Source of the DNA: Streptomyces sp. 135
GTDB lineage: Bacteria > Actinomycetota > Actinomycetes > Streptomycetales > Streptomycetaceae
Reading direction: 5' to 3'
NCBI RefSeq assembly: GCF_020026305.1
Contig: NZ_CP075691.1
Span: 7,433,415 to 7,497,414, forward strand
Length of the DNA stretch: 64,000 nucleotides
A model generated the notes under the pieces. The model made no database searches. It was not told the origin of the DNA and worked only from the letters and a program-made list of their open reading frames with translations. The translations under genes and the position numbers were made by a program. Positions 17,206-27,412 of this stretch are shown piece by piece; position 1 is the first letter of the stretch, and each line of letters opens with the position of its first letter.

Positions 17206-18246
17206 ATGCCAACGAACGCGAGCCGCAGAGGGCTCCTCTTCGGAGCCGCCGCCCTGTCCACCGGAGCCCTGATCACGGGGTGCACCAGCAACGAGCCGAA
17301 GGACGAGGGCGACGACGCCAAGGACCAGCCGGTCGCCGACGACAAGCCGGGCAAGGAGGTCACCATCGGCTTCGCGGGCCCACAGGCCGACCATGGCTGG
17401 CTCAACGCCATCAACGACAACGCCAGGCGGCGGGCGGAGAAGTACTCCGACGTCACCCTGGAGGCCACCGAGGGCTCCAACGACACCGCCGCCCAGATCG
17501 GCCAGGTCGAGACGCTCATCAACAAGAAGGTCGACGTCCTGGTGATCCTGCCGGCCGACGGCAAGGCGCTCACGCAGGTCGGCCTGAAGGCGATGAAGGC
17601 GAACATCCCCGTCGTCAACCTCGACCGCGTCTTCGCCTCCCCGCAGGCCTACCGCTGCTGGATCGGCGGCGACAACTACGGCATGGGCCTGAGCGCCGGC
17701 CACTACATCGGCGAGAAGCTCAAGGGCAGGGAGAACGCGCGCGTGGTGGAGCTGGCCGGGCTCGACAACCTCGAACTGACCAAGCAGCGCACCAAGGGCT
17801 TCGACGACGCCCTCAAGAACTACCCGAACATCAAGAAGGTCGCCCGCCAGGCCGCCGAGTTCACCGTCGAGTCGGGGCAGTCGAAGATGTCCCAGCTCCT
17901 CCAGGCGCAGAAGAACTTCGACGCGCTGTGGAACCACGACGACGACCAGGGCGTGGGCGCCCTGCGCGCGATCAAGCAGGCGGGCCGCGACGACTTCATG
18001 ATGGTCGGTGGCGCGGGCGCGCTCTCCGCCTTCCAGGCCATCGAGGCGGACAACAGCGTCCTGAAGGCCACCGTCCTCTATCCGCCCACCATGGCCGCGT
18101 CCGCCATCGACCTCGCGCGCGCCCTCGGCCAGGGCAAGGGCGTCAGCGGCATGGCCGAATTCGAGATCCCGGCCTTCATCACGCTGTACTCGGCGGTCGT
18201 CGACAAGGAGAACGTCGGTCAGTACATGTCCACCGGCTTCAAGTGA
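17206..18246 (+). CDS. Sugar ABC transporter substrate-binding lipoprotein
   Basis: 346 residues. A basic N-terminus (SRRGLLFGAAALS) is followed by lipobox ITGC, so it is a lipoprotein anchored outside the membrane. The mature part is a periplasmic-binding fold of the ribose-binding class (VTIGFAGPQADHGWLNAINDN; DNLELTKQRTKGFDDAL). It delivers a sugar or cyclitol to the permease. The downstream Gfo/Idh and TIM-barrel genes suggest the ligand is oxidised and isomerised after uptake. Confidence 0.94.
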   Translation: MPTNASRRGLLFGAAALSTGALITGCTSNEPKDEGDDAKDQPVADDKPGKEVTIGFAGPQADHGWLNAINDNARRRAEKYSDVTLEATEGSNDTAAQIGQVETLINKKVDVLVILPADGKALTQVGLKAMKANIPVVNLDRVFASPQAYRCWIGGDNYGMGLSAGHYIGEKLKGRENARVVELAGLDNLELTKQRTKGFDDALKNYPNIKKVARQAAEFTVESGQSKMSQLLQAQKNFDALWNHDDDQGVGALRAIKQAGRDDFMMVGGAGALSAFQAIEADNSVLKATVLYPPTMAASAIDLARALGQGKGVSGMAEFEIPAFITLYSAVVDKENVGQYMSTGFK

Positions 18247-18294
18247 TGCGCGCGTCCGCACCCCCCACAGAGCGTCGACGAGGAGGAGTACCGC

Positions 18295-19548
18295 ATGCGT
18301 GAGACGGGACCCGATGCCGGGGCCGAGGCCGGACCCGAGGCCGGGGCCGATGCCGGGGCCGATGCCGGGAGCGCGGGGAAGAGGCCGCTGGGGGTGGGCA
18401 TGGTCGGCTACGCGTTCATGGGCGCCGCCCATTCCCAGGGCTGGCGCACCGTGGGGCGCGTCTTCGACCTGCCGGTCGAGCCGGTGCTCGCGGCCGTCTG
18501 CGGCCGTGACGGGGGCGCCGTGCGCGCCGCCGCCGACCGGCTCGGCTGGGCCGCCGCCGAGACAGACTGGCGGGCCCTGATCGCGCGGGACGACGTCGAC
18601 CTCGTCGACATCTGCACCCCCGGCGACAGCCATGCGGAGATCGCCGTCGCCGCCCTGGAGGCGGGCAAGCACGTGCTGTGCGAGAAGCCGCTCGCCAACA
18701 CCGTCGAGGAGGCCGAGGCCATGGCCGAGGCGGCCGAACGGGCCCGCGCCCGGGGGCAGGTGGCCATGGTCGGCTTCAACTACCGCCGGGTGCCCGCCCT
18801 CGCGCTCGCCCGCCGGATGGTCGCCGAGGGTAGGCTCGGGGCGTTGCGGCACGTTCGCCTGACGTACCTTCAGGACTGGCTCGTGGACGCCGAGTTCCCG
18901 CTGACGTGGCGGCTGATCAAGGAGCACGCCGGCTCCGGCGCGCTCGGGGACCTGGGGGCGCACATCGTCGACCTCGCGCAGTACCTGGTGGGGGAGCAGG
19001 TGGCGGGGGTCTCCGCACTCACCGAGACCTTCGTCAGGGAACGGCCGCTGCTTGAGGGCGCGTCCAGCGGCCTTACCGCGGCGGGCGGCGCGCGGCGCGG
19101 CGCCGTCACGGTGGACGACGCGGCCGTCTTCACCGGCCGCTTCCCCAACGGGGCGCTGGCCTCCTTCGAGGCGACGCGCTTCGCGGCGGGCCGCAAGAAC
19201 GCGCTGCGGCTCGAACTCAACGGCAGCGACGGCTCGTTGGCCTTCGACCTGGAGCGCCTGAACGAACTGTCCTTCCACGACCACACCGAGCCCGCCGCGT
19301 CCTCCGGCTTCCGCAGGATCCTGGTGACCGAGCCCGAGCATCCGTATCTGGCGGCCTGGTGGCCGCCGGGGCACGGACTCGGCTACGAGCACACCTTCGT
19401 GCACCAGGCCCGCGACCTGCTGCACGCCATCGCCACCGGGGCGCGGCCCGAACCCTCCTTCGCCGACGGGCTCTCCGTGCAGCGAGTGCTCGCGGCGGTG
19501 GAGGAGAGCGCGGCGAAGAACTCCGTGTACACGCCGGTGACGGCGTGA
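18295..19548 (+). CDS. Gfo/Idh/MocA-family sugar dehydrogenase
   Basis: 417 residues. After a disordered Ala/Gly/Asp/Glu repeat (residues 4-24, encoded by six-base repeats) comes a Rossmann NAD(P) domain with VGYAFMGAAHSQGW. The catalytic Lys is in CEKPLANT and the C-terminal MocA fold follows. It oxidises a sugar or inositol to a keto compound or interconverts keto-sugars. The start has GGAGGAG upstream. It lies in the ABC operon, followed by a TIM-barrel isomerase. Confidence 0.92.
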   Translation: MRETGPDAGAEAGPEAGADAGADAGSAGKRPLGVGMVGYAFMGAAHSQGWRTVGRVFDLPVEPVLAAVCGRDGGAVRAAADRLGWAAAETDWRALIARDDVDLVDICTPGDSHAEIAVAALEAGKHVLCEKPLANTVEEAEAMAEAAERARARGQVAMVGFNYRRVPALALARRMVAEGRLGALRHVRLTYLQDWLVDAEFPLTWRLIKEHAGSGALGDLGAHIVDLAQYLVGEQVAGVSALTETFVRERPLLEGASSGLTAAGGARRGAVTVDDAAVFTGRFPNGALASFEATRFAAGRKNALRLELNGSDGSLAFDLERLNELSFHDHTEPAASSGFRRILVTEPEHPYLAAWWPPGHGLGYEHTFVHQARDLLHAIATGARPEPSFADGLSVQRVLAAVEESAAKNSVYTPVTA

Positions 19549-19604
19549 GCCGTCGCGCCGATCCCCGCCCGAGTACCCACGCCCTTGCTTGAGGAGGCCC
19601 GGAC

Positions 19605-20609
<1,005 letters not shown>

Positions 20610-20620
20610 CCGTCGCCGCA

Positions 20621-20694
20621 CCACGTTTGTCCAGTGACGGGAAAAAGCTGAACTTCAATGCTGCGTAAGGGCTTTCCGCCCGGGACAAACGTGG
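20621..20694. promoter_or_regulatory. Operator region of secreted sugar dehydrogenase
   Basis: A perfect 12-base inverted repeat, CCACGTTTGTCC (20621-20632) and GGACAAACGTGG (20683-20694), encloses 50 bases. The left arm is part of the motif at 20626-20647 shared with the ROK promoter. This is likely a two-site operator allowing looping by the ROK protein, or a terminator for the upstream operon; the long loop favours the first. Confidence 0.55.
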
Positions 20695-20797
20695 CTACCG
20701 TCCCTGATGTGTACAGGACATGAAGGTCCGGGGTGACGGCGCACCCCGGCGCACGGCGCAGACACCCGCGTACGACTGTCCCCTCCGGAGGAACCCC

Positions 20798-23293
20798 GTG
20801 CACAGGAAACGCCCAAGACTTCGCCACCAGGCTCTCGCCCTGCTCACCGGCGCGCTGCTCACCGGTGCCTCGCTGACCCTCGCCGCACCGACGGCCGGGG
20901 CCGTGCCCGCCGACCCGCCCGCGACGGCCGCGCCCGCCGCCGAGGACTTCCAGCAGGTCACCCTTGCCAAGGGCGAGCCGGAGGTCGGCGAGCCCATGAC
21001 GCTCTCCGTGCTCCCCGACCGCTCGGTCCTGCACACCTCCCGCGACGGCACGCTGCGTCTGACGGACGCCGCGGGCAACACCGAGATCGCGGGCAAGATA
21101 CCGGTCTACACGCACGACGAAGAGGGCCTCCAAGGCGTCGCAGTCGACCCGAAGTTCAGCGAGAACCGCGTCATCTTCCTCTACTACGCGCCGCCCCTCG
21201 ACACCCCGGCGGGCGACGCCCCGGAGAACGGCACGGCCGAGGACTTCAAGAAGTTCGACGGCGTCAACCGGCTCTCCCGGTTCGTCCTGAAGGCCGACGG
21301 CACCCTGGACACCGCCAGCGAGAAGAAGGTCCTCGACGTCCCCGCCAGCCGCGGCATCTGCTGCCACGTCGGCGGCGACATCGACTTCGACAAGGACGGC
21401 AACCTCTACCTCTCGACGGGCGACGACTCCAACCCCTTCGCCTCGGACGGCTTCACCCCCATCGATGAGCGCGCGGGCCGCAACCCCGCCTACGACGCCC
21501 GGCGCGGCGCCGGGAACACCAACGACCTGCGCGGCAAGATCCTGCGCATCAAGGTCGCCGACGACGGCTCGTACACGGTCCCGGACGGCAACCTCTTCCC
21601 CAAGGGCACCGAGAAGACCCGTCCCGAGATCTACGCGATGGGCTTCCGCAACCCCTTCCGGATGAGCGTCGACAAGCCGACCGGCGTGGTCTACGTCGGT
21701 GACTACGGTCCCGACGCGGGCGCGGCCGACCCCAAGCGCGGCCCCGCCGGGCAGGTGGAGTTCGCCCGCGTGACCAAGCCGGGCAACTTCGGCTGGCCGT
21801 TCTGCACCGGCAAGAACGACGCCTACGTCGACTACGACTTCGCCACCGGCACCTCGGGCGCGCCCTTCGACTGCGCCAATCCGAAGAACGACTCGCCGTA
21901 CAACACCGGCCTCACCGACCTGCCGGCCGCCCAGGAGGCCTGGATCCCGTACGACGGCGGTTCCGTCCCGGAGCTCGGCTCCGGTTCCGAGTCCCCGATG
22001 GCCGGTCCGGTCTACCGCTACGACGCGGCGAACGACTCCCCGGTGAAGTTCCCGGAGGCGTACGACGGCGACTTCTTCGCGGGCGAGTTCGGCCGCCGCT
22101 GGATCAAGCGCATCGAACAGGGCGCGGACGGCACGGTCTCGAAGATCAACCCGTTCCCGTGGACGGGCACCCAGGTGATGGACATGGAGTTCGGCCCCGA
22201 CGGCGCGCTCTACGTCCTGGACTACGGCACGGCCTGGTTCGGCGGCGACGAGAACTCCGGTCTCTTCCGCATCGAGAACGCCACGACAGGGCACTCGCCG
22301 GTCGCCGAGGCGAGCGCGTCGGTGACCAGCGGCCAGGCCCCGCTGCGCACCAAGTTCACGGCCAAGGCCACGGACGCCGACGGCGGCACGCTGACCTACG
22401 CCTGGGACTTCGGCGACGGCGGCAAGTCGACCCAGCAGCACCCCACATACACGTACAAGAAGAACGGCGTCTACACCGCCACCGTGACCGTGAAGGACTC
22501 CACCGGCCGCACCGGCTCGGCCAGCGCGCACATCACCGTTGGCAACACCGCGCCCAAGGTCACCCTCGAACTGCCCGGCGACGGGCAGTTGTTCACCTTC
22601 GGCGACAAGGTGCCCTTCAAGGTGAAGGTGACCGACCCCGAAGACGGCGCCGCCGGACCCATCGACTGCTCGAAGGTCAAGGTCACCCACATCCTCGGCC
22701 ATGACAGCCACGGCCACCCGGTCACCTCGGCCAACGGCTGCTCGGGCACCATCCAGACCTCCGCGGACGGCGAGCACGACCCGAACGCCAACATCTTCGG
22801 GGTCTTCGACGCCGAGTACACCGACAAGGGCGCGAACGGCCAGCCCGCGCTGACCACCCACGACCAGAACGTCGTCCAGCCCAAGCACCGCCAGGGCGAG
22901 CACTACGGCGACTCCAAGGGCGTCTCCGTGATCAACCACACCCCGGCGCACGGCGGCAAGACCGTCGGCGACATCCACAACGGCGACTGGATCTCCTTCA
23001 AGCCGTACATCCTCGGCGACGCCACCAAGCTGACCGCGCGGGTCGCCTCCGCCGGCTCCGGTGGCACCCTGGAGGTCCGCAGCGGATCGGTGAGCGGCAG
23101 GCTGCTCGGTACCGCGAAGGTCGAGCCGACCGGCTCGTGGGAGACGTACAAGGACGTCAGCACCGCGATCACCAAGGCGCCGTCGAGGACCACGACGCTC
23201 TACCTGGTCTTCAAGGGCACGGGCACCGGGGCGCTCTACGACGTGGACGACTTCACGTTCACGACCAGGTCAACGGTCGGCGGGAAGAGGTGA
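20798..23293 (+). CDS. Secreted PQQ-type sugar dehydrogenase (GSDH) with PKD domain
   Basis: 831 residues from GTG 20798, with GGAGG seven bases upstream. The signal peptide ends near AGAVPA. The glucose/sorbosone dehydrogenase propeller follows (EEGLQGVAVDPKF; STGDDSNPF; RPEIYAMGFRNPFRM; VGDYGPDAG). Then come a PKD domain (YAWDFGDGGKSTQQHPTYTY) and a C-terminal CBM6/carbohydrate-binding-like module. It would oxidise sugars outside the cell or bind glycan. Fusion with PKD and CBM modules is frequent beside ThuA/DUF1080 proteins, as here. Confidence 0.88.
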   Translation: MHRKRPRLRHQALALLTGALLTGASLTLAAPTAGAVPADPPATAAPAAEDFQQVTLAKGEPEVGEPMTLSVLPDRSVLHTSRDGTLRLTDAAGNTEIAGKIPVYTHDEEGLQGVAVDPKFSENRVIFLYYAPPLDTPAGDAPENGTAEDFKKFDGVNRLSRFVLKADGTLDTASEKKVLDVPASRGICCHVGGDIDFDKDGNLYLSTGDDSNPFASDGFTPIDERAGRNPAYDARRGAGNTNDLRGKILRIKVADDGSYTVPDGNLFPKGTEKTRPEIYAMGFRNPFRMSVDKPTGVVYVGDYGPDAGAADPKRGPAGQVEFARVTKPGNFGWPFCTGKNDAYVDYDFATGTSGAPFDCANPKNDSPYNTGLTDLPAAQEAWIPYDGGSVPELGSGSESPMAGPVYRYDAANDSPVKFPEAYDGDFFAGEFGRRWIKRIEQGADGTVSKINPFPWTGTQVMDMEFGPDGALYVLDYGTAWFGGDENSGLFRIENATTGHSPVAEASASVTSGQAPLRTKFTAKATDADGGTLTYAWDFGDGGKSTQQHPTYTYKKNGVYTATVTVKDSTGRTGSASAHITVGNTAPKVTLELPGDGQLFTFGDKVPFKVKVTDPEDGAAGPIDCSKVKVTHILGHDSHGHPVTSANGCSGTIQTSADGEHDPNANIFGVFDAEYTDKGANGQPALTTHDQNVVQPKHRQGEHYGDSKGVSVINHTPAHGGKTVGDIHNGDWISFKPYILGDATKLTARVASAGSGGTLEVRSGSVSGRLLGTAKVEPTGSWETYKDVSTAITKAPSRTTTLYLVFKGTGTGALYDVDDFTFTTRSTVGGKR

Positions 23294-23298
23294 GCGCG

Positions 23299-24705
23299 AT
23301 GCGTGGACGAGCGCGGCTCCTCACCGCGACGGCGGCGGCCGCCCTGCTCATCGGGTGCGTCGCGGGCACGGCGTCCTCCGAGCCGGGCCCGGGTACAGGT
23401 GCCGGTGTGGGCAGGGGTGTGGGTGTGGGTACGGGCAAGGACGGTGAGCGCGTCCTGGTCTTCTCCAAGACGGCGGGCTTCCGGCACGACTCGATCCCGG
23501 CCGGGGTGGAGGCCGTCAGGGAACTCGGCGCCGAGGGCGGCTTCACCGTCGACGCGACCGAGGACGCGGGCGCCTTCACCGCCGCCAACCTCGCCCGGTA
23601 CGACGCCGTGGTCTGGATGTCGACCACCGGGGACGTCCTCAACGGAGAGCAACAGCGGGCGTTCGAGGGCTACATCCGCGGCGGCGGCGCATACGTCGGC
23701 GTGCACGCCGCCGCCGACACCGAGTACGACTGGCCCTTCTACGCGGGCCTCGCGGGCGCCTACTTCCAGTCGCACCCCGCGATCCAGAAGGCGCGGGTCC
23801 ATGTGGAGGACCACGCGCACCCGGCCACGTCCCACCTGGGCGCCGGGGCCTGGGAGCGCACCGACGAGTGGTACAACTACCGCTCCAATCCGCGCGCGCG
23901 GGCCCGGGTCCTCGCCTCGCTCGACGAGTCGTCGTACGCGGGCGGCACGATGTCGGGCGACCACCCCATCGCCTGGTGCCAGAGCAACTACCACGGAGGC
24001 CGCTCCTTCTACACGGGCGGCGGTCACACCAAGGAGTCGTACGCCGAACCGGAGTTCCGCCGTCACCTGCTCGGCGGCATCCGCTGGGCGGTCGGCGCCG
24101 CGCAGGCCGACTGCCGTCCCGAGAAGGGCTACACGTCGATCTTCGACGGCAAGGCGGCGTCCCTGTCGGGCTGGAAACAGGCCGGTCCGGGATCCTTCGC
24201 CCTGAACGAGGACGACGGAACGCTCACCACCGTCGGCGGCATGGGCATGCTCTGGTACGAGCGGCGCCAGCTCGGCGCGTACTCGCTCAAGCTCGACTGG
24301 CGGATGCGCGGCGACGACAACTCCGGGATCTTCGTCGGCTTCCCGGCATCCGACGACCCCTGGTCGGCCGTGAACAACGGCTATGAGATCCAGATCGACG
24401 CCACGGACGTCCCCGCGAAGACCACGGGCTCCGTCTACGGCTTCAAGTCCGCCGACCTGAAGAAGCGCGACAAGGCGCTGAATCCGCCGGGGGAGTGGAA
24501 CACCTACGAGATCCGCGTCGAGGGCGAACGCCTTCGCGTCTACCTCAACGGCGTGAAGATCAACGATTTCACCAACACCGATCCGGCGCGGAGCCTGCGC
24601 CAAGGGCATATCGGCATCCAGAACCACGGCGATGCCGATGAGGTCTCCTTCCGGGACATCCGGGTGAAGGACCTGCCCGCGGCGCGACCGGGCGCCGGTC
24701 ACTAG
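23299..24705 (+). CDS. ThuA / DUF1080 (3-keto-glycoside hydrolase-like) lipoprotein
   Basis: 468 residues. Lipobox LIGC lies at residues 17-20, followed by a Gly-rich linker. The N-terminal domain is ThuA-like (glutamine-amidotransferase fold: LVFSKTAGFRHDSI; GVHAAADTEYDWPFYAGLAGAYF in two parts). The C-terminal domain is DUF1080, a concanavalin-like fold now linked to 3-keto-disaccharide hydrolysis (YTSIFDGKAASLSGW; DDNSGIFVGFP). It lies five bases after the secreted dehydrogenase stop. Together they suggest extracellular oxidation of a disaccharide or glycoside followed by cleavage of the 3-keto product. Confidence 0.88.
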   Translation: MRGRARLLTATAAAALLIGCVAGTASSEPGPGTGAGVGRGVGVGTGKDGERVLVFSKTAGFRHDSIPAGVEAVRELGAEGGFTVDATEDAGAFTAANLARYDAVVWMSTTGDVLNGEQQRAFEGYIRGGGAYVGVHAAADTEYDWPFYAGLAGAYFQSHPAIQKARVHVEDHAHPATSHLGAGAWERTDEWYNYRSNPRARARVLASLDESSYAGGTMSGDHPIAWCQSNYHGGRSFYTGGGHTKESYAEPEFRRHLLGGIRWAVGAAQADCRPEKGYTSIFDGKAASLSGWKQAGPGSFALNEDDGTLTTVGGMGMLWYERRQLGAYSLKLDWRMRGDDNSGIFVGFPASDDPWSAVNNGYEIQIDATDVPAKTTGSVYGFKSADLKKRDKALNPPGEWNTYEIRVEGERLRVYLNGVKINDFTNTDPARSLRQGHIGIQNHGDADEVSFRDIRVKDLPAARPGAGH

Positions 24706-24767
24706 ACGGCGGCGGGCGGAGGACGCCGGACCTCCGCTCGCCGTCTCGCACCACACAGCCACGTTTC

Positions 24768-24799
24768 GTGAGCTCGTGAGCGCGTGAGCTCTTGAGTCA
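24768..24799. repeat. 8-bp tandem repeat ahead of ebo operon
   Basis: Four consecutive units: GTGAGCTC, GTGAGCGC, GTGAGCTC, TTGAGTCA. They end 14 bases before the start of the first ebo gene and could affect transcription or translation initiation. Confidence 0.5.
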
Positions 24800-24813
24800 T
24801 GCAGGAGGCAGCC

Positions 24814-26028
24814 GTGTCCGAGTCCCCCGTGCCCGCCGAGTCCGCCGCCGTCCGTCATGCCACGCCTTCCGTCTCCTCCGTAGGGGTCTGGCTGATCGGT
24901 GCCCGGGGGTCGGTCGCGACCACGGCCGTCGCGGGGTGCGCGGCCGTGGCGGCCGGTCTGCATCCGCCGATCGGCATGGTGACCGAGACACCGCCCTTCA
25001 CGGACTGCGGCCTGCCGACGCTGCCGTCGCTCGTCTTCGGCGGCCACGACACCGCGAACTGCCCGCTGCCCAAACGCGCCGAGGAACTCACCGCCGGTGG
25101 CGTACTGCCGCACGGCCTTCCCTCGGCCGTGCACGCCGAACTCGCCGCCGCGGACGCCGAGATTCGTCCCGGCGGCCCCCTGCCGGGCGACTCCCGCACG
25201 GACGAGGAGCTGATCGACGCCTTCGCCGCCGATCTGCGCGACTTCCTGCGCCGCCGGGGGCTGACCCGTGCGACCGTCATCAACGTCGCCTCCACGGAAC
25301 CGGTCCTTTCGGGTGTTGACGAGGGGCGGGAAGCTGCGGGCTCGGGCGGGGCGGCCTCGGCGGGCGGGGCGCGGCTGCCCGCCAGCTCCCTCTACGCCGC
25401 GGCGGCGCTGCGGGCCGGCTGCCCCTACGTGAACTTCACCCCCTCCGCCGGCCTGCACCACCCCCGCCTTGCCGAGGCCGCCCGCGCCGCAGGGCTGCCC
25501 TACGCCGGCCGCGACGGCAAGACCGGGCAGACCCTCCTGCGCTCGGTGCTCGGCCCGATGTTCGCGCAGCGGGGGCTCGCCGTACGCGCCTGGTCCGGCA
25601 CGAACCTCCTGGGCGGCGGCGACGGCGCGGCCCTCGCCGATCCCGCCGCAGCGGCGGCCAAGAACGCCGGCAAGGAACGCGTCCTCGCCGACACCCTCGG
25701 CACCGTCCCCGAGGGCGAGGTCCACATCGACGACGTCCCTTCCCTCGGCGACTGGAAGACCGCCTGGGACCACATCGCCTTCGACGGCTTCCTCGGCACC
25801 CGCATGGTCCTCCAGACCACCTGGCAGGGCTGCGACTCCTCTCTCGCGGCCCCCCTGATCCTCGACCTGGCACGGCTGACCTCCCGTGCCCACGAGCAGG
25901 GCCTCGCGGGCCCTCTGCCGGAACTCGCCTTCTACTTCAAGGACCCGGACGGCGACGCACGTGCCGCGCTCGGAGACCAGTACGCAGCGTTGCTCGGCTT
26001 CGCCGCGCGGCTGAGGGGTGGGCGATGA
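24814..26028 (+). CDS. Myo-inositol-1-phosphate synthase-family protein
   Basis: 404 residues. GTG 24814 is preferred over ATG 24799 because a perfect AGGAGG sits five bases before it. The protein has an NAD-binding motif GVWLIGARGSVATT, ATVINVASTEP, VNFTPS and the conserved DGKTGQTLLRSVLGPMF region with catalytic lysines, then AWDHIAFDGFLGT. It cyclises a sugar phosphate (glucose 6-phosphate in the type enzyme). It opens an ebo-type operon, where other organisms carry a dehydroquinate-synthase-like cyclase (EboD); a role as alternative cyclase is inference. Confidence 0.88.
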   Translation: MSESPVPAESAAVRHATPSVSSVGVWLIGARGSVATTAVAGCAAVAAGLHPPIGMVTETPPFTDCGLPTLPSLVFGGHDTANCPLPKRAEELTAGGVLPHGLPSAVHAELAAADAEIRPGGPLPGDSRTDEELIDAFAADLRDFLRRRGLTRATVINVASTEPVLSGVDEGREAAGSGGAASAGGARLPASSLYAAAALRAGCPYVNFTPSAGLHHPRLAEAARAAGLPYAGRDGKTGQTLLRSVLGPMFAQRGLAVRAWSGTNLLGGGDGAALADPAAAAAKNAGKERVLADTLGTVPEGEVHIDDVPSLGDWKTAWDHIAFDGFLGTRMVLQTTWQGCDSSLAAPLILDLARLTSRAHEQGLAGPLPELAFYFKDPDGDARAALGDQYAALLGFAARLRGGR

Positions 26029-27412
26029 GGGTGGGGGCGGGTGCGGGGTTGGGTGCGGGTGCAGGTGCAGGTGCAGGTGCAGGTGCTGGGGGTGGGCGTT
26101 GGGGTGGCTCTGGCGTGGGGTCGGCTGTAGGGGAGGGGGGTGGCTCCGGTGCGGGGCCTGGCGTGAGCTCTGCCGTGGGGTCGGCCGACGGGTCCGTCGC
26201 GCGCTCGGCCGCGCGGGACTGGGCCGAACTGTTGCGGCTCCCGGCCCTGTTCACCGTCCCCGGTGACGCACTCGCCGGGGCCTGCGCGACCGGCATGCGC
26301 CCCAACCGCCGCACCCTCCTCGCCCTCACCTCCTCTCTCTGCCTGTACGAAGCCGGCATGGCCCTCAACGACTGGGCGGACCGAGCCGACGACGCCGTCG
26401 AGCGCCCCGAACGCCCCCTGCCATCGGGCCGCATCAGCCCGCCCGCTGCCCTCACGGCGGCGGCCGCCCTCACCGCGGCGGGCCTGGCCCTCGCCTCCCG
26501 TGCCGGCCGCCCCGCCCTGGCGGTGGCGGGCACCTTGGCGGGCACGGTGTGGGCGTACGACCTGGGCCTGAAGCACACCCCGGCGGGCCCCGCGGCCATG
26601 GCCGCCGCGCGGGGCCTCGACCTGCTCCTCGGTGCGACCGCCACGGCGGGCCGGGCGACAGCCTGCGCGCCGCCAAGCACGCCGTGCCCTCCGCCGGCGC
26701 CCTCGCCGCCCACACGCTGGCCGTCACGGTGGTCTCCCGCCGCGAAGCCGAGGGCGGCTCCTCGGCAGCCCCCTTGGCCGCACTGGCAGTGACGACGGCC
26801 CTGGCACGGCTCGTCGCCGGAAGACCGGGCGCGCGGTCGGCCGACGGGGGTGCCTGCGGTGCTGGCGGGGCCTGTACCGGGGCTGGGGCCGGGGGCGGGG
26901 CGGGGGCTGGTATGAGAGCTCCAGCCGGAGCCGGAGCCGGGGCCGGGACCGGGGCTGGAGTTGGCACTGGTGCTGGTGCCGGAGCTCGGGCTGGAGCGGG
27001 AGCGGGAGCTGGTGATGGAGCTGGAACCGGTGGTGGAATCCGAGCCAGGGTCGGTTCCGGTGCCAGAGCCGGAGCCGCAGCTCGGGCTGGAACCGGTGCC
27101 GGAAACCGCGCCAGAGTCGGTGCCGCCGCCAGGGCCGGTGTCGGTACCGGAACCCCCTCCCGCGCCCCCCGCCACCCCCTGCGAGCCGCCCTCGCTCTCG
27201 CCTACCTCGGGACCGCCGCCAAAGCCCTCTTCCACGCCGTCCTCAACCCTTCACCTCCCCTCACCCAACGAGCCGTCGGCGGCGGGATCCGCGCCATGAT
27301 CCCGCTGCAAGCCGCGCTCGCCGCCCGGTCGGGCGCCGTCGGTACCGCCCTGCTGACGGCCGCCCTCGCCCCGGCCGCCCGGAAGTTCGCACGGAAGGTG
27401 AGCGTCACATGA
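26025..27412 (+). pseudogene. eboC: EboC-like UbiA prenyltransferase, reading frame broken
   Basis: ATG 26025 overlaps the previous stop, and the final TGA (27410-27412) overlaps the next ATG, so the gene spans this interval. The first part reads well to about 26645: N-terminal Gly/Ala repeats, then LFTVPGDALAGACATGMRPN, the Asp-rich prenyl-diphosphate motif NDWADRADDAVERPERPLPSG and YDLGLKHT. Sequence then continues only in the -1 frame (AAKHAVPSAGALAAHTLAVTVVSRREAEG). The second part has a roughly 90-residue Gly-Ala repeat (26850-27140) before the last helices. Either a real frameshift or a one-base sequence error explains this. The membrane enzyme would prenylate a small acceptor. Confidence 0.75.
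26860..27140. repeat. Six-base GGnGCn microsatellite within eboC
   Basis: Degenerate iterations of GGnGCn encode alternating Gly-Ala/Thr/Val/Arg. A smaller array of GGTGCA units lies at 26040-26095 at the start of the same gene. Such arrays suggest slippage expansion in a tolerated loop. Confidence 0.7.

Noticed and set aside
26640..26660. Programmed -1 frameshift in eboC
   Set aside because: The switch region has no X-XXY-YYZ heptamer in the right phase, so an indel is more likely than programmed shifting.
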